From: CAYOOT01 sp964405665
GTDB taxonomy: Bacteria; Bdellovibrionota_C; UBA2361; SZUA-149; CAZDWZ01
Length of the DNA: 20,360 bases
Direction: 5' to 3'
NCBI GenBank assembly: GCA_964405665.1
Contig: CAYOOT010000047.1
Span: 1-20,360, forward strand
In this document: positions 5,547 to 14,134 of the stretch, one piece after another
Numbering within the stretch: position 1 is the first letter of the stretch
Layout of the letters: every line of letters begins with the position of its first letter
The notes under the pieces: generated by a model
The model's input: the letters and a program-made list of their open reading frames with translations, nothing else
Told to the model about the DNA's origin: nothing
Database searches by the model: none
Made by a program: the position numbers and the translations under genes

Positions 5547-8500
5547 TTATTTTAGGAAAGCTCTTAGAAAAGGGACTTTGTCTACTTCTGATTTTTTATA
5601 TAACTTTACAATTTGTCCATTGGCATTTGCTTCATATGGGGATTGAAGATTAGCGTTAGCGATAGCTTGAGTAAGATCATCAGATTGTACTTGGAGATAA
5701 CTGGCATAGCGAGAAACTGCAATATATTCATGCCCGGCTATTTTAATTATTCCTGTAGTATTGTCATTCTCAATTCTGGGGAGAGTAAGACGATGACAGT
5801 ATGCAGTAGCTAATACCTTGTCCTTAGGATAAACATTTACGCTGCTACTATGGGCATTAGCTTTTCCTTTTGGGCGAATCTTAGCTTTTTCGATTGCTTC
5901 AAGTAACAATACCTTAGAAAGATTATTCAAATCTGCAAATCGTTTTACTGCGATACATACTACCCCCCTGATCAGAACTTCGCCTGTCCTTGGATCGATT
6001 GGCGGAAGTTTTCTGAGTTTTAAAGAATTTTTTACGTAATCAAGATTTAAAAGTTCATTTACATCATATACTGTTACAATTTGTCCGCCGTTTGTTTTTG
6101 CCATTCCTTTAGACTGAAGTTTTGCATCTTTTACAGCTTTCTTAAAAGTTCTATCGTCAAGTTTATATTTGGTTAAAAATCCATTCAAACTCATACAAGT
6201 TGTTTGATCGATAACAATAGTTCTTTTACTACCTAGTGTCTTGTCTTTGTATTTAATGGAATTTTTAACATAAGGAAGCGCTGCTACGTCTTTATAAGGA
6301 TAAATGGCTACAACTTTATCTCCAGACAAAGCCTTTCCTATAGGGTATATGGAAGCATTGGCAATATTTCTCTCTAATGAGTCGTAGTCCAGGCCGAAAT
6401 AGTCTATAAAACGAGCAATTGCGACACCAACTACACCTTCTTTGGTTGTTACGAGTCCTTTCTCGTCTACGCTTATCTCAGGTTTGTCAGAATTATTTTG
6501 GACATAATTTAATTTTTCAATTTCAGCGTTTTCATAAACGGGAACAGCTCTGCCACTGGCTAATCTTGCATGTCCTCTAGCTGTTAATTTGGCATCTTGA
6601 ACAGCTCGACTAAGAGAAGAATAGTCTAGTCCCTTTACTTCAGCATAGGGACTTAAGGCGACACAGAGAGTTTCGTCGATAGTTATTTCTCCATTGGCAT
6701 TAACAGGCAGGAGTCTAAATCGTTTTAGAGGTTGGCCATCTAGTGTTTCACATACAGAATCAACATTTTCTTCACCAATTAATTCAAGCGCATCTACGAG
6801 AGTAAGGGGAGTGGCATTTGTTGGCTTGGGAATAAGGGCAGGATCTTTAATTAAATCCCCTTCATTTTTTTCCCGAGATTTTCTGGTTTTGCCAGATGTG
6901 CCACCACCAACCTTAACCATTGATAAACCAATCCAAGAAGGCTCAAAGATATAGGCATATTTTTGACTTTTAAAGCGGCGAGTGGCTCTTCCCGGAGGTT
7001 GGAGAACTCTTGCCGGACTTTGAGATGCCATAACTTGCAAGACGGCATTGAGACGAGAATAATCCCATTCTTCCCGTAGTTTTTCCGCGCTGATAATCAT
7101 GTCTATTTCGCCATTTGCTAATTGTTCTTCGGCAATTTCTAAGGGAGTTTTTTTGGCGCCCTTTGCAAGTTTTGATCCTTTCATTTCGCGACTTGTAATA
7201 ATCGTACAACGTAATCCATAATCTTTTTCTGCCATCATCTTTAATCGATCACATTCGGCAATTGTTAGACAAGTAGCAAGTGCGTAAAGTTTTTCAGGAA
7301 CTTTAAGGCGAGTTTCGCAAAATGATGTAAGTAACGATTCATGTACTCGCTTTTGTCTAAGCAATCTTATTTCTTCCGCTGTTGTCATGCCCCGGCGAAC
7401 TTCATTTGGTTTAAGAGTTACTGGTGACTGTATAACTTTAAAACGTTTGATTACTCCTGCTTCTACAAGTTCATGATAAGAAGATCTGTGGATAAGATGA
7501 GGAAAAACTTTAGCTACGGATTTTCTGGAAAGATCGGGAGTGGCTGTTAGAGCCATTGCCCAAGCATTTGTATTAGCTTGAGTATTGAGTTGTTGCATCA
7601 TTTTTCTATCTCGTTTTTCATTCATTCTATGCAAAGTTCTTGTAGTTTCTTTTCCTAAAGATCGATGCCCTTCATCACAAACAATTAATTGGGAATTACT
7701 CAATGTATTTTGATAGCCATCATTTCTCTTTAGAGCTGCTCTATGTCCGGCATAAGTTGCGATTGTAATATGAGAGTTAGGATCAAAATTGTCTTTTTTT
7801 AGAATAGAGATATCATTTTCAGATAGACCAACACCCTCTATCATTTCTTTTTTGATTGCCGTAAGACGATTTTCTCTCTGTGTTAGGATAATTGTTTTCC
7901 AACCAAAGAGCAGGGCTAATGTACCATAAATAGTAGTTTTACCAGCACCTGTTGGCTCTATAAATCTGCCACTTCTTCTTTGAGGATTTTCTGCTAGTTG
8001 TGTAATAAAGTCTTTTATCGCTGCGAGTTGATGAATAAGAAGCGTTCGAGGAAAAGCTTCTTGGACTTGAGGAAGATGCTCAATTGCATACTTTAAAGAA
8101 TCCAAAGTATTTTGAACTAAAGCTAAAGATGCGGGATCACTTTGTTGTTGAAGCTTGATCAACACTTCTTGATATGCCGTCACCAGCCATTCACCGACTA
8201 AAGATAGTTGTTTGATTTCTTGCAGCACCTGCTCATCTACTGGAGAACTGCTAGCGGGTGGTTCTTTACTGGTAGCTGTCAGTTCAATATTAGTTTCCAA
8301 TAAAGAATCTTCAACTAATAATTCAGGTGTAGTGATTGGTTCATTGAATTCATAACTGGCCTCTTCAACATTACTTACTAAGTAATTTAGAAAATTACTA
8401 AACCAAGAAAAGTCAAAAGCAGAAATATTAATTGCTGCTAAATGAATTTTTGCATCGATCATAGGTTTTCTTAATTTTTCTTCCAGGTCTAACCCTGCCG

Positions 8501-10241
8501 GAAGAGAAAACTGTTCTCTAATTAATCTTGCTTTTTCTAAATGTGAAAAATCCCCGGTTTTAGAAAATAATTCTATATATTTTATTAAATCTCGTATCTT
8601 TTCAGAATAAGGCCCCAAAGCAGGTTTTTTAGAAACGAATGGTTCAATCTTAGGAAAATTTTTTTTACTTGCTGACCAGCCGGATTCGATAGAAGACTCC
8701 AAGAAGGAATCGGAATAGTTGGAATTTATAGTTTTAACTATTTGTCCAAAAAGTTCTTTCTTTTTTTCCAAAGAAAGTGGTGTTGTAATTTGAGATAAAG
8801 CTTCTTGATAATGGGCTCTTATTTCTACTTTTCTTTTTAAGAGCAGTCTTTCTTTGATAGATTTTGCTTGCTGTATTCCAGTGAATTCACCCCATTTGTG
8901 TCTAATCTCATGGGAGAGCGTGGCAATTCTTTCTGATTCAGATAGCTGCTTGTTAATATAAAACTTCTTTGTTGTTTCATCGTATAATCCATTAAATTTA
9001 GCCAAATGCATCATTCCAGTTCTTTCTTCGATCATCTTTCTTAGTTTCCTAGGAGAGACAAATACAACTTGCTCAGAGTGATATATCTGCTCAACTTTAT
9101 TCCTTATGCTTTCTTTTATATTGATAGCTTCGGGTAGTATCGTTTTTCGATGAGAGTCGTTCTTTAAATCATAAGCTGCTGTAAGTAATTTTAAAGTGAA
9201 ACCGGCACTTCTAGTTACTTTGGCAGCTAATGTTATTTTTTTGTTATCTAGTTCTAGTCGGTGAGTCTCCGCACCAGTATTAAACAAATCATCAGCACCA
9301 TCTGCCATATCGGCAAAATTTTTATAGGCTTGGCTTTTTATCCCTAACATTCCAAAGGAAAACAAAGAGCTACTTAATGCTCCTTGGATTGCATCGCTAA
9401 CTAAAATTCTTTTATTAAAACCGCCTCTCTCGTTATCCTCAACTCTCATTAGTTGTTCACCGAGAGCTCCAGCAATGCCCATCCCTGTTGAGGGCAGCAT
9501 TTTCATTAATGCTCTTTGGCACCTTATCGCCATCCCTGTTGGCACTCTTGCTTTTCCGACTGTTAGTAAACTTATGCCAATAAATAAAGATAGGTTCATC
9601 GCATCTCTGATTGTGCTGGGAGTCTCTTCAACCTGCTTTAGATATTCTGAATAACTAATCCTCTTTTTAAAAACATTTCGATCAATATCTTCTACCACTG
9701 TCCCGATTGCCCCTAAACTTGCTGTGATCAAAACTGTAGTTGGGTAGGTTACAAGTCCAAAGACTTGTTTCAGAATGTTAAAAGTTGTTCCTGGGGTCGT
9801 TTTGCTGAATAAAGGATCATTTCCCCCTTGAATTGAACCATTGGGCGAAAATTCATCGAAGAATTTTTGATACTCTGATAATTTCTTGACTTGATAAGCT
9901 CTAACGTGTTCCTGCTTCATTCCGAGTAATTTTGTAATTCCCAGTCTATGTGGAACTTCTGAATACAAACTAAGTCCCGTCATGGCTAGTAATTCTGTGG
10001 AGTTAGAGGTAAGGCTCAATACGGCACTTATTGTTCTCTCCTTTAGTCTCCCGGCAAATCCTAATTCTTGTAATCTTATTCTCTCCCTCTGTGCTTCTGG
10101 AGGTTGTAGTAATTTTTGATCCTCCTTTTGACCAACTGGAGTTGGCAGCACTACAGCACTTTCTGCTGAAAGCGCTTTTGGGAGTTTCGATTCCAGAAAC
10201 TTCCCTTGTAGATTAGAGTTAATACCTTTAATTATTGACAT
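5547..10241 (-). CDS. Giant zincin-like / SF2 helicase / repeat fusion protein
   Basis: A 1564-residue multidomain protein I cannot assign to a named family. Residues 1-60 are polar. Residues 70-360 carry several Gly/Ala-rich hydrophobic stretches (about 160-182, 216-230, 251-262, 284-302) without a clean signal peptide. Residues 395-485 contain YINKQ, then HEIRH (444-448), the HExxH zinc-peptidase signature; Glu473 is a possible third ligand. An SF2 helicase core spans about 731-1105: Walker A PTGAGKTT (763-770), DEGH (856-859), TATP (899-902), SAEKLREEWDY (1051-1061) and QPPGRATRR (1081-1089). From about 1181 to the end come five repeats of about 70 residues resembling excisionase-type winged HTH domains. 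The ATG has no clear Shine-Dalgarno. A nucleic-acid-remodelling ATPase is well supported; protease activity and DNA binding by the repeats are inference. Defence, plasmid/phage-derived or delivered-effector roles are all open. Confidence 0.85.
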   Translation of the reverse strand: MSIIKGINSNLQGKFLESKLPKALSAESAVVLPTPVGQKEDQKLLQPPEAQRERIRLQELGFAGRLKERTISAVLSLTSNSTELLAMTGLSLYSEVPHRLGITKLLGMKQEHVRAYQVKKLSEYQKFFDEFSPNGSIQGGNDPLFSKTTPGTTFNILKQVFGLVTYPTTVLITASLGAIGTVVEDIDRNVFKKRISYSEYLKQVEETPSTIRDAMNLSLFIGISLLTVGKARVPTGMAIRCQRALMKMLPSTGMGIAGALGEQLMRVEDNERGGFNKRILVSDAIQGALSSSLFSFGMLGIKSQAYKNFADMADGADDLFNTGAETHRLELDNKKITLAAKVTRSAGFTLKLLTAAYDLKNDSHRKTILPEAINIKESIRNKVEQIYHSEQVVFVSPRKLRKMIEERTGMMHLAKFNGLYDETTKKFYINKQLSESERIATLSHEIRHKWGEFTGIQQAKSIKERLLLKRKVEIRAHYQEALSQITTPLSLEKKKELFGQIVKTINSNYSDSFLESSIESGWSASKKNFPKIEPFVSKKPALGPYSEKIRDLIKYIELFSKTGDFSHLEKARLIREQFSLPAGLDLEEKLRKPMIDAKIHLAAINISAFDFSWFSNFLNYLVSNVEEASYEFNEPITTPELLVEDSLLETNIELTATSKEPPASSSPVDEQVLQEIKQLSLVGEWLVTAYQEVLIKLQQQSDPASLALVQNTLDSLKYAIEHLPQVQEAFPRTLLIHQLAAIKDFITQLAENPQRRSGRFIEPTGAGKTTIYGTLALLFGWKTIILTQRENRLTAIKKEMIEGVGLSENDISILKKDNFDPNSHITIATYAGHRAALKRNDGYQNTLSNSQLIVCDEGHRSLGKETTRTLHRMNEKRDRKMMQQLNTQANTNAWAMALTATPDLSRKSVAKVFPHLIHRSSYHELVEAGVIKRFKVIQSPVTLKPNEVRRGMTTAEEIRLLRQKRVHESLLTSFCETRLKVPEKLYALATCLTIAECDRLKMMAEKDYGLRCTIITSREMKGSKLAKGAKKTPLEIAEEQLANGEIDMIISAEKLREEWDYSRLNAVLQVMASQSPARVLQPPGRATRRFKSQKYAYIFEPSWIGLSMVKVGGGTSGKTRKSREKNEGDLIKDPALIPKPTNATPLTLVDALELIGEENVDSVCETLDGQPLKRFRLLPVNANGEITIDETLCVALSPYAEVKGLDYSSLSRAVQDAKLTARGHARLASGRAVPVYENAEIEKLNYVQNNSDKPEISVDEKGLVTTKEGVVGVAIARFIDYFGLDYDSLERNIANASIYPIGKALSGDKVVAIYPYKDVAALPYVKNSIKYKDKTLGSKRTIVIDQTTCMSLNGFLTKYKLDDRTFKKAVKDAKLQSKGMAKTNGGQIVTVYDVNELLNLDYVKNSLKLRKLPPIDPRTGEVLIRGVVCIAVKRFADLNNLSKVLLLEAIEKAKIRPKGKANAHSSSVNVYPKDKVLATAYCHRLTLPRIENDNTTGIIKIAGHEYIAVSRYASYLQVQSDDLTQAIANANLQSPYEANANGQIVKLYKKSEVDKVPFLRAFLK

Positions 10242-10422
10242 TTATTGATAGAAAAAATGAAATTTATTTATCTTTTTAGGAAGTTATGATTTTTTAAGGG
10301 CATTAAGTGACAAATACTGTGCTAAAAAATGAGCAAAAAATAAACTGCTTATTGATCTTAGCGAAAAAATATAATGTGCTGATATTATAAAAGAATAATT
10401 AATTTAAGGAAGCTGAAAGCTT

Positions 10423-11115
10423 TTACTTATCTTGTAGAAAAGTCCCCCTAAATGGTCTTCCTCCACCTTGTTTTTCCAGGAATACGAGAGTGATAATTCT
10501 GCCTTCGCCAAAACTTACGTCATCAGAATCATATAATATAGTATCTTTATCCGTTCTAGTGATAATAATTCTATAATCTCCTTGGTCGATCGATTGATAA
10601 TCTGAGGCTTTTTCAAATTCCAGATTAGAGACTAAAGGAGTTTTATCGCCGATATCTTGATCAGGTTTTGTAATATAAATATCTATCCCGCTAGAAGAGA
10701 GGCCGGCATTAATAAATCTTATTTTAAAAAGTGAAGGGTCAGGATCGGTGTTGTCATCATCAAGAAGGACACCCTTGATTGCTTCCTCTTCTTCAACTAC
10801 CAAATAGCTATAGTTTTTTCCTTTTTCAATTGTTAAGGATTCTGTGATTGAAGGTAACACATCATCTTCGGTTCTTATGCGCAGTGGTATTTCTTCTCCT
10901 TCCTGGACTTCGAGGTAACCACTACTTTTTCCATAGTCAACTTGGGCTAGCACTGGATCTACGCCGATAGCCACATCAATTGAACTAAAATCAGGTGCCG
11001 CGTTAATAACTTGAAAACCTTCCGGTAGCGTTTCATGGCTATTGCCTCCACAGCTTATAATACTGATAATAATAGCTAGTGAAAAAAAATTTTTGAAAAT
11101 ATTTTCGATGATCAT
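10423..11115 (-). CDS. DUF4397-domain lipoprotein
   Basis: A 230-residue exported lipoprotein. The hydrophobic N-terminus ends in the lipobox IISC (19-22), giving Cys22 as the lipidation site; Gly at +2 does not match the Asp inner-membrane retention signal known from E. coli. The mature part has two related beta-rich halves, FQVINAAPDFSSIDVAIG (34-51) with YSYLVV (102-107), and FKIRFINAG (130-138) with IDIYIT (144-149). This is the DUF4397 pattern, usually found in cell-surface or periplasmic proteins of unknown role. An acidic segment (LLDDDNTDPDPS, 117-128) joins the halves. GGAAAG lies 8 nt before the ATG on the minus strand. It is divergent from the Nudix gene across about 55 bp. Confidence 0.85.
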   Translation of the reverse strand: MIIENIFKNFFSLAIIISIISCGGNSHETLPEGFQVINAAPDFSSIDVAIGVDPVLAQVDYGKSSGYLEVQEGEEIPLRIRTEDDVLPSITESLTIEKGKNYSYLVVEEEEAIKGVLLDDDNTDPDPSLFKIRFINAGLSSSGIDIYITKPDQDIGDKTPLVSNLEFEKASDYQSIDQGDYRIIITRTDKDTILYDSDDVSFGEGRIITLVFLEKQGGGRPFRGTFLQDK

Positions 11116-11151
11116 ATATAGTACTTTCCAATAAGATGTCTGGAGTAAAGA

Positions 11152-11163
11152 TAACTATAGTTA
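11152..11163. promoter_or_regulatory. 12-bp perfect palindrome between divergent genes
   Basis: TAACTATAGTTA is a perfect palindrome 36 bp upstream of the DUF4397 start and 7 bp before the Nudix ATG. It could be an operator or just AT-rich chance; only its position supports a role. Confidence 0.25.
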
Positions 11164-11170
11164 AGAATTG

Positions 11171-11629
11171 ATGATTATTGCAACACTTTGTTATATAAGG
11201 CGAGGTCGACAGACTTTAATGCTTCATCGCAATAAAAGGAAGGATGATTTTCATTATCAAAAATGGAATGGTTTAGGAGGTAAATTATTGCCTGGAGAAA
11301 GTCCGGAAGATTGCATCCGCAGAGAGGTTTTGGAAGAATCAGGTCTAATGCTTACTAATATTGTTTTAAAAGGAGTGATTGCCTTTCCCTTGTTTGATCA
11401 GAAAAACGATTGGTTGGTGTTTATATATATAGCCAAGGGATTTCAGGGAGAATTAAGGGATTCGCCGGAAGGTGAATTAGTCTGGGTCGAAAATGATAAA
11501 ATTCTACAATTAAATCTTTGGGAGGGCGACAAGGTTTTCCTTCCTTGGCTGGAGCAAAAAGAGTTTTTTTCAGCTAAATTTATCTATCAAAATGATAAAT
11601 TTAAAGAATACCAAGTAACATTCTATTAG
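11171..11629 (+). CDS. Nudix hydrolase, MTH1/8-oxo-dGTPase-like
   Basis: A 152-residue Nudix protein likely to hydrolyse oxidised or surplus nucleoside triphosphates to monophosphates in the cytoplasm. The complete Nudix box GX5EX7REUXEEXGU starts at the Gly of GGKLLPGE and ends at REVLEESGL (residues 37-59 from the ATG used here). WNGLGGK just before it is typical of the MTH1-like 8-oxo-dGTP/2-OH-dATP branch. An in-frame TTG one codon upstream (11168) could also start translation, but the ATG at 11171 is the likelier choice; neither has a strong Shine-Dalgarno. Substrate choice is inferred from the local motif only and could be another nucleotide. Confidence 0.88.
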   Translation: MIIATLCYIRRGRQTLMLHRNKRKDDFHYQKWNGLGGKLLPGESPEDCIRREVLEESGLMLTNIVLKGVIAFPLFDQKNDWLVFIYIAKGFQGELRDSPEGELVWVENDKILQLNLWEGDKVFLPWLEQKEFFSAKFIYQNDKFKEYQVTFY

Positions 11630-11766
11630 TTGAATAATTTTAAATAGTTACATCATAACTTGGGGCATAATTTAGCTTTAAACAAGGTTTCCCCCCTGCT
11701 TGAATTGAAGCAAAATACTTTTGAAACATGAATAGTAGGTAGATTTTAAATTTCTTTGGAGGTTAT

Positions 11767-12405
11767 ATGAAATCAAATGGTTTTAATAAAATTATCAAGA
11801 ATGAAGATGGTAAGCTTATTTCTTGGGCGATTCTTTTGATCGCTTTAGTTGCATCTGCATACTCAATGGGAGCAAATGAGTTTTTAAATTCTCATTTTAA
11901 AAGAGAAATAGCGATTATGATCAATGTCTGTGTGGCTGTAGTTTGCTTTTGCATGTTCGGATGCGGAGTAAGCTTAAGCAATGCTGAAAAGAAAGCGAAG
12001 AAAGGTGATACTGGTTTTAGACAGCAACTAAGCACTCATAATCAGGCAATGTTGAAAATGGTTGAAGAAAATGAAATTTTAGTCAAAAGGATTGAAAATA
12101 AATTAGCTTCAAACGTAATTCAGATTTCTGCAAAAGGCATGGAACATTTAAATCTTGCCAGAAGAATTATTAACAATCTTACAGAAAGAATGTTGGAAAT
12201 AAAAAATCATATTGATATTGGCAGTAACAAAAATCTAATTGCGGCTGACCAGTTATTTCGTTCGAAATTAATTATCGTTGATAATCCAGTAGAAGCAGTT
12301 TTGGATTCTCAAGCAGTTCCACCACTTTCTATTAATGATTGTAAGGTGATTTTGGAAAGAATTGTTACAGAATTGGAAATTGAAGGGAAAAAAGCAGCCG
12401 CCTAA
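11767..12405 (+). CDS. Two-TM membrane protein with coiled-coil tail
   Basis: An unrecognised 212-residue protein. Two hydrophobic helices lie at about 18-35 and 47-70. The second is unusually Cys-rich: Cys55, Cys60, Cys62 and Cys66 fall within CVAVVCFCMFGC. From about residue 75 on the protein is hydrophilic and helical with heptad-like spacing (roughly 90-150), suggesting a cytoplasmic coiled coil. The start is well supported: GGAGG (11758-11762) lies 4 nt before the ATG. It stands alone and converges with the small membrane gene at 12411, five bases away. A cytoskeletal, sensory or division-linked role cannot be told from sequence. Confidence 0.75.
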   Translation: MKSNGFNKIIKNEDGKLISWAILLIALVASAYSMGANEFLNSHFKREIAIMINVCVAVVCFCMFGCGVSLSNAEKKAKKGDTGFRQQLSTHNQAMLKMVEENEILVKRIENKLASNVIQISAKGMEHLNLARRIINNLTERMLEIKNHIDIGSNKNLIAADQLFRSKLIIVDNPVEAVLDSQAVPPLSINDCKVILERIVTELEIEGKKAAA

Positions 12406-12410
12406 AAAAC

Positions 12411-12803
12411 TTAGTATAAGTTACTTTCTTTAATTTCTTGTAACCTCTGTCTCATCATCCTCCAGCTTGCAAGGAAGCAAGCTAGGAAGATAAAATTCAG
12501 TAAAACAAAAAGCAAAGCAATTGATAGTGGATAATATAAATTATCCACATCTATATTTTTAAAGAAATTATCCAGACCGAGAAAAATTGAGATGGGAAGT
12601 GCCAAGATATATAAAATTACACTGACAATCATCACCACTTTATTTAAGGATTCATCCTGGAGAATACCCACTAAGCCCAAAAGAATTATAATAATTACAA
12701 TTGCCGAAAGATAATAAAAACGTTTTAGCCAAATTTTCAAATGATATTTGATCGCAGTTTTAAGCGAATCGAATTTAGGGATTTGTTTTTTGAGTTTCTT
12801 CAT
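12411..12803 (-). CDS. Small three-TM membrane protein
   Basis: An unrecognised 130-residue integral membrane protein with a Lys-rich N-terminus (MKKLKKQIPK) and hydrophobic helices at about 31-48, 55-77 and 92-114, followed by a basic, helical C-terminal tail (RMMRQRLQEIKE). It overlaps the end of the VKOR-DsbA gene by 29 bp, so it is translated from the same message and probably coupled to it. No clear Shine-Dalgarno precedes the ATG. The overlap suggests a partner role in thiol oxidation, but nothing in the sequence (no Cys pair; its only Cys is residue 109) shows a redox function. Confidence 0.7.
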   Translation of the reverse strand: MKKLKKQIPKFDSLKTAIKYHLKIWLKRFYYLSAIVIIIILLGLVGILQDESLNKVVMIVSVILYILALPISIFLGLDNFFKNIDVDNLYYPLSIALLFVLLNFIFLACFLASWRMMRQRLQEIKESNLY

Positions 12804-14040
12804 ATAAAGATTTTAATAATCCGGGCAATAAATAGTTATATAATTTTTTACTGAGAATTCTTTTGTTGTTATAAAAAAGAGTTGGAGTTGATTTGATATT
12901 TAGATTTATAGCTTCTTCAATATCTTCAAGGATTTTATCTTTGGCTTCGGGCTGCTCAAGACATTTTTTGTAAGAGTCTAAATTTAATCCGATTTCAAGA
13001 GGAAGCTGATCTAAGGTTGTTGCGTTAAAATCTTTAAGTTCAATTAAAGCTTGATTCATTTTCCAAAAAAGCTGATCGCTTTGCATTCCGGCACAGCGGG
13101 CCATCATCGCTGCTTGGCAGGCAAATTGATGTTTGTTATTGTTCATTGTCCGATTGCAGGACTTATCTAAAGGAAAATTTTTATAGATCAAACGGTATTT
13201 ACCGGGATTGTCCTCGAGGATAGATTTTAAACGTTTCCCTACTATTTTACAAAAAGGGCATTCATAATCGGCAAATTCCACAATGGTTAACGCTGCCTGG
13301 GAATTACCAAGAGAGAAATCTTTTTTTGAAGGTTCTCCTTCCAAATTTAATTTTAATTTTTCTACTGGAGCAGTTTTCCAAAGATTTATAAAAGGTTCAA
13401 AAGTTTTAGGATCGAACATCGTTGCTAGTCTTGGTTCAAAATAATAAGGGATCAGGATTTTTTGGGGAGTAATATATATAAGATAACCGCTAATTAAGGA
13501 GATCAAAATAAACACGGAACTTTTAGTGCTGCGGGAAAAGAAAAATTTAAAAAATTCTTTTAAACCTTCGATTAAACCTTTAAAAAATCCTCGAGGTCGA
13601 TCGGGATTAAGGAAACTTAAAATGCAAAGGAGAATATTAACTATATATAAGAGACTGCAAAAAAGACAAACTTTTTTAAGATAAAGAGAGGAAATTGAAA
13701 ATAAGAATAAAGTGCTGGGAAGAGCAAGCCAGGAATAGAAAAAAACAATTGCCGCCGTTTTTTTTAAATCTTTTTCGTTAACAATCGATTTCTTTTGAAT
13801 TAGTAGAAAAACGGCAAATAACAGATAGTAAAATAATCCCAGACTAGGTACGGGGATATTAAATATTTCTGAATATGAACTAAGAGCTATGGAGTCGCAA
13901 TCAAATACTTGATTAATTGAACAAAATGATTCTTCAAATTGGTAGCCATTCCGTATTTCGATTTGATGGAAAAGCAGATAAGCAGAAACAAGGATGCCAA
14001 TAATGCTCACTGCTAAAAAACGGAAGAAAAATTTTTTCAT
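12775..14040 (-). CDS. VKOR-DsbA fusion, disulfide-bond formation enzyme
   Basis: A single-chain oxidative folding machine: a quinone-dependent VKOR membrane domain fused to a DsbA-like thioredoxin domain outside the membrane. The VKOR part (about 1-145) has the loop pair Cys40 and Cys48, the SYSE segment and the active CLFC motif (125-128) in a transmembrane helix. A further membrane span lies at about 175-190. The DsbA_thioredoxin_4 part (about 240-415) has CPFC (261-264), the cis-proline loop STPT (384-387) and three extra cysteines (295, 308, 316) in a FPLDxxCN...AC...CA pattern familiar from this subfamily. In known systems the VKOR domain passes electrons from the thioredoxin-fold domain to quinone. 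It is divergent from the MFS gene and followed by the overlapping small membrane gene. Confidence 0.92.
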   Translation of the reverse strand: MKKFFFRFLAVSIIGILVSAYLLFHQIEIRNGYQFEESFCSINQVFDCDSIALSSYSEIFNIPVPSLGLFYYLLFAVFLLIQKKSIVNEKDLKKTAAIVFFYSWLALPSTLFLFSISSLYLKKVCLFCSLLYIVNILLCILSFLNPDRPRGFFKGLIEGLKEFFKFFFSRSTKSSVFILISLISGYLIYITPQKILIPYYFEPRLATMFDPKTFEPFINLWKTAPVEKLKLNLEGEPSKKDFSLGNSQAALTIVEFADYECPFCKIVGKRLKSILEDNPGKYRLIYKNFPLDKSCNRTMNNNKHQFACQAAMMARCAGMQSDQLFWKMNQALIELKDFNATTLDQLPLEIGLNLDSYKKCLEQPEAKDKILEDIEEAINLNIKSTPTLFYNNKRILSKKLYNYLLPGLLKSLYEETQKTNP

Positions 14041-14106
14041 TTATAATTTTATCTTTGCTAGTAATGGTTTGCTATATTAAAGTAAATATAGTCACCGATT
14101 ATAGAG

Positions 14107-14134
14107 ATCCTCCTGCGTTAACACTTCGGAGGAT
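14107..14134 (+). promoter_or_regulatory. Hairpin in the leader before the MFS gene
   Basis: ATCCTCC (14107-14113) pairs perfectly with GGAGGAT (14128-14134) around a 14-nt loop containing GTTAAC. It directly abuts the larger inverted repeat at 14134-14195, forming a tandem stem pair. The GGAGG on the right arm would be masked in the stem. No known riboswitch was recognised. Confidence 0.4.

Noticed and set aside
6694..7209. Open frames of 65-86 codons on both strands inside the helicase region
   Set aside because: They overlap the conserved helicase motifs V-VI and the linker in other frames; no ribosome sites or domains.
11630..11766. Search for promoter or terminator in the gap before the two-TM gene
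   Set aside because: Only weak TTGAAG-like and short GCTT/AAGC elements were seen; nothing close enough to consensus to report.
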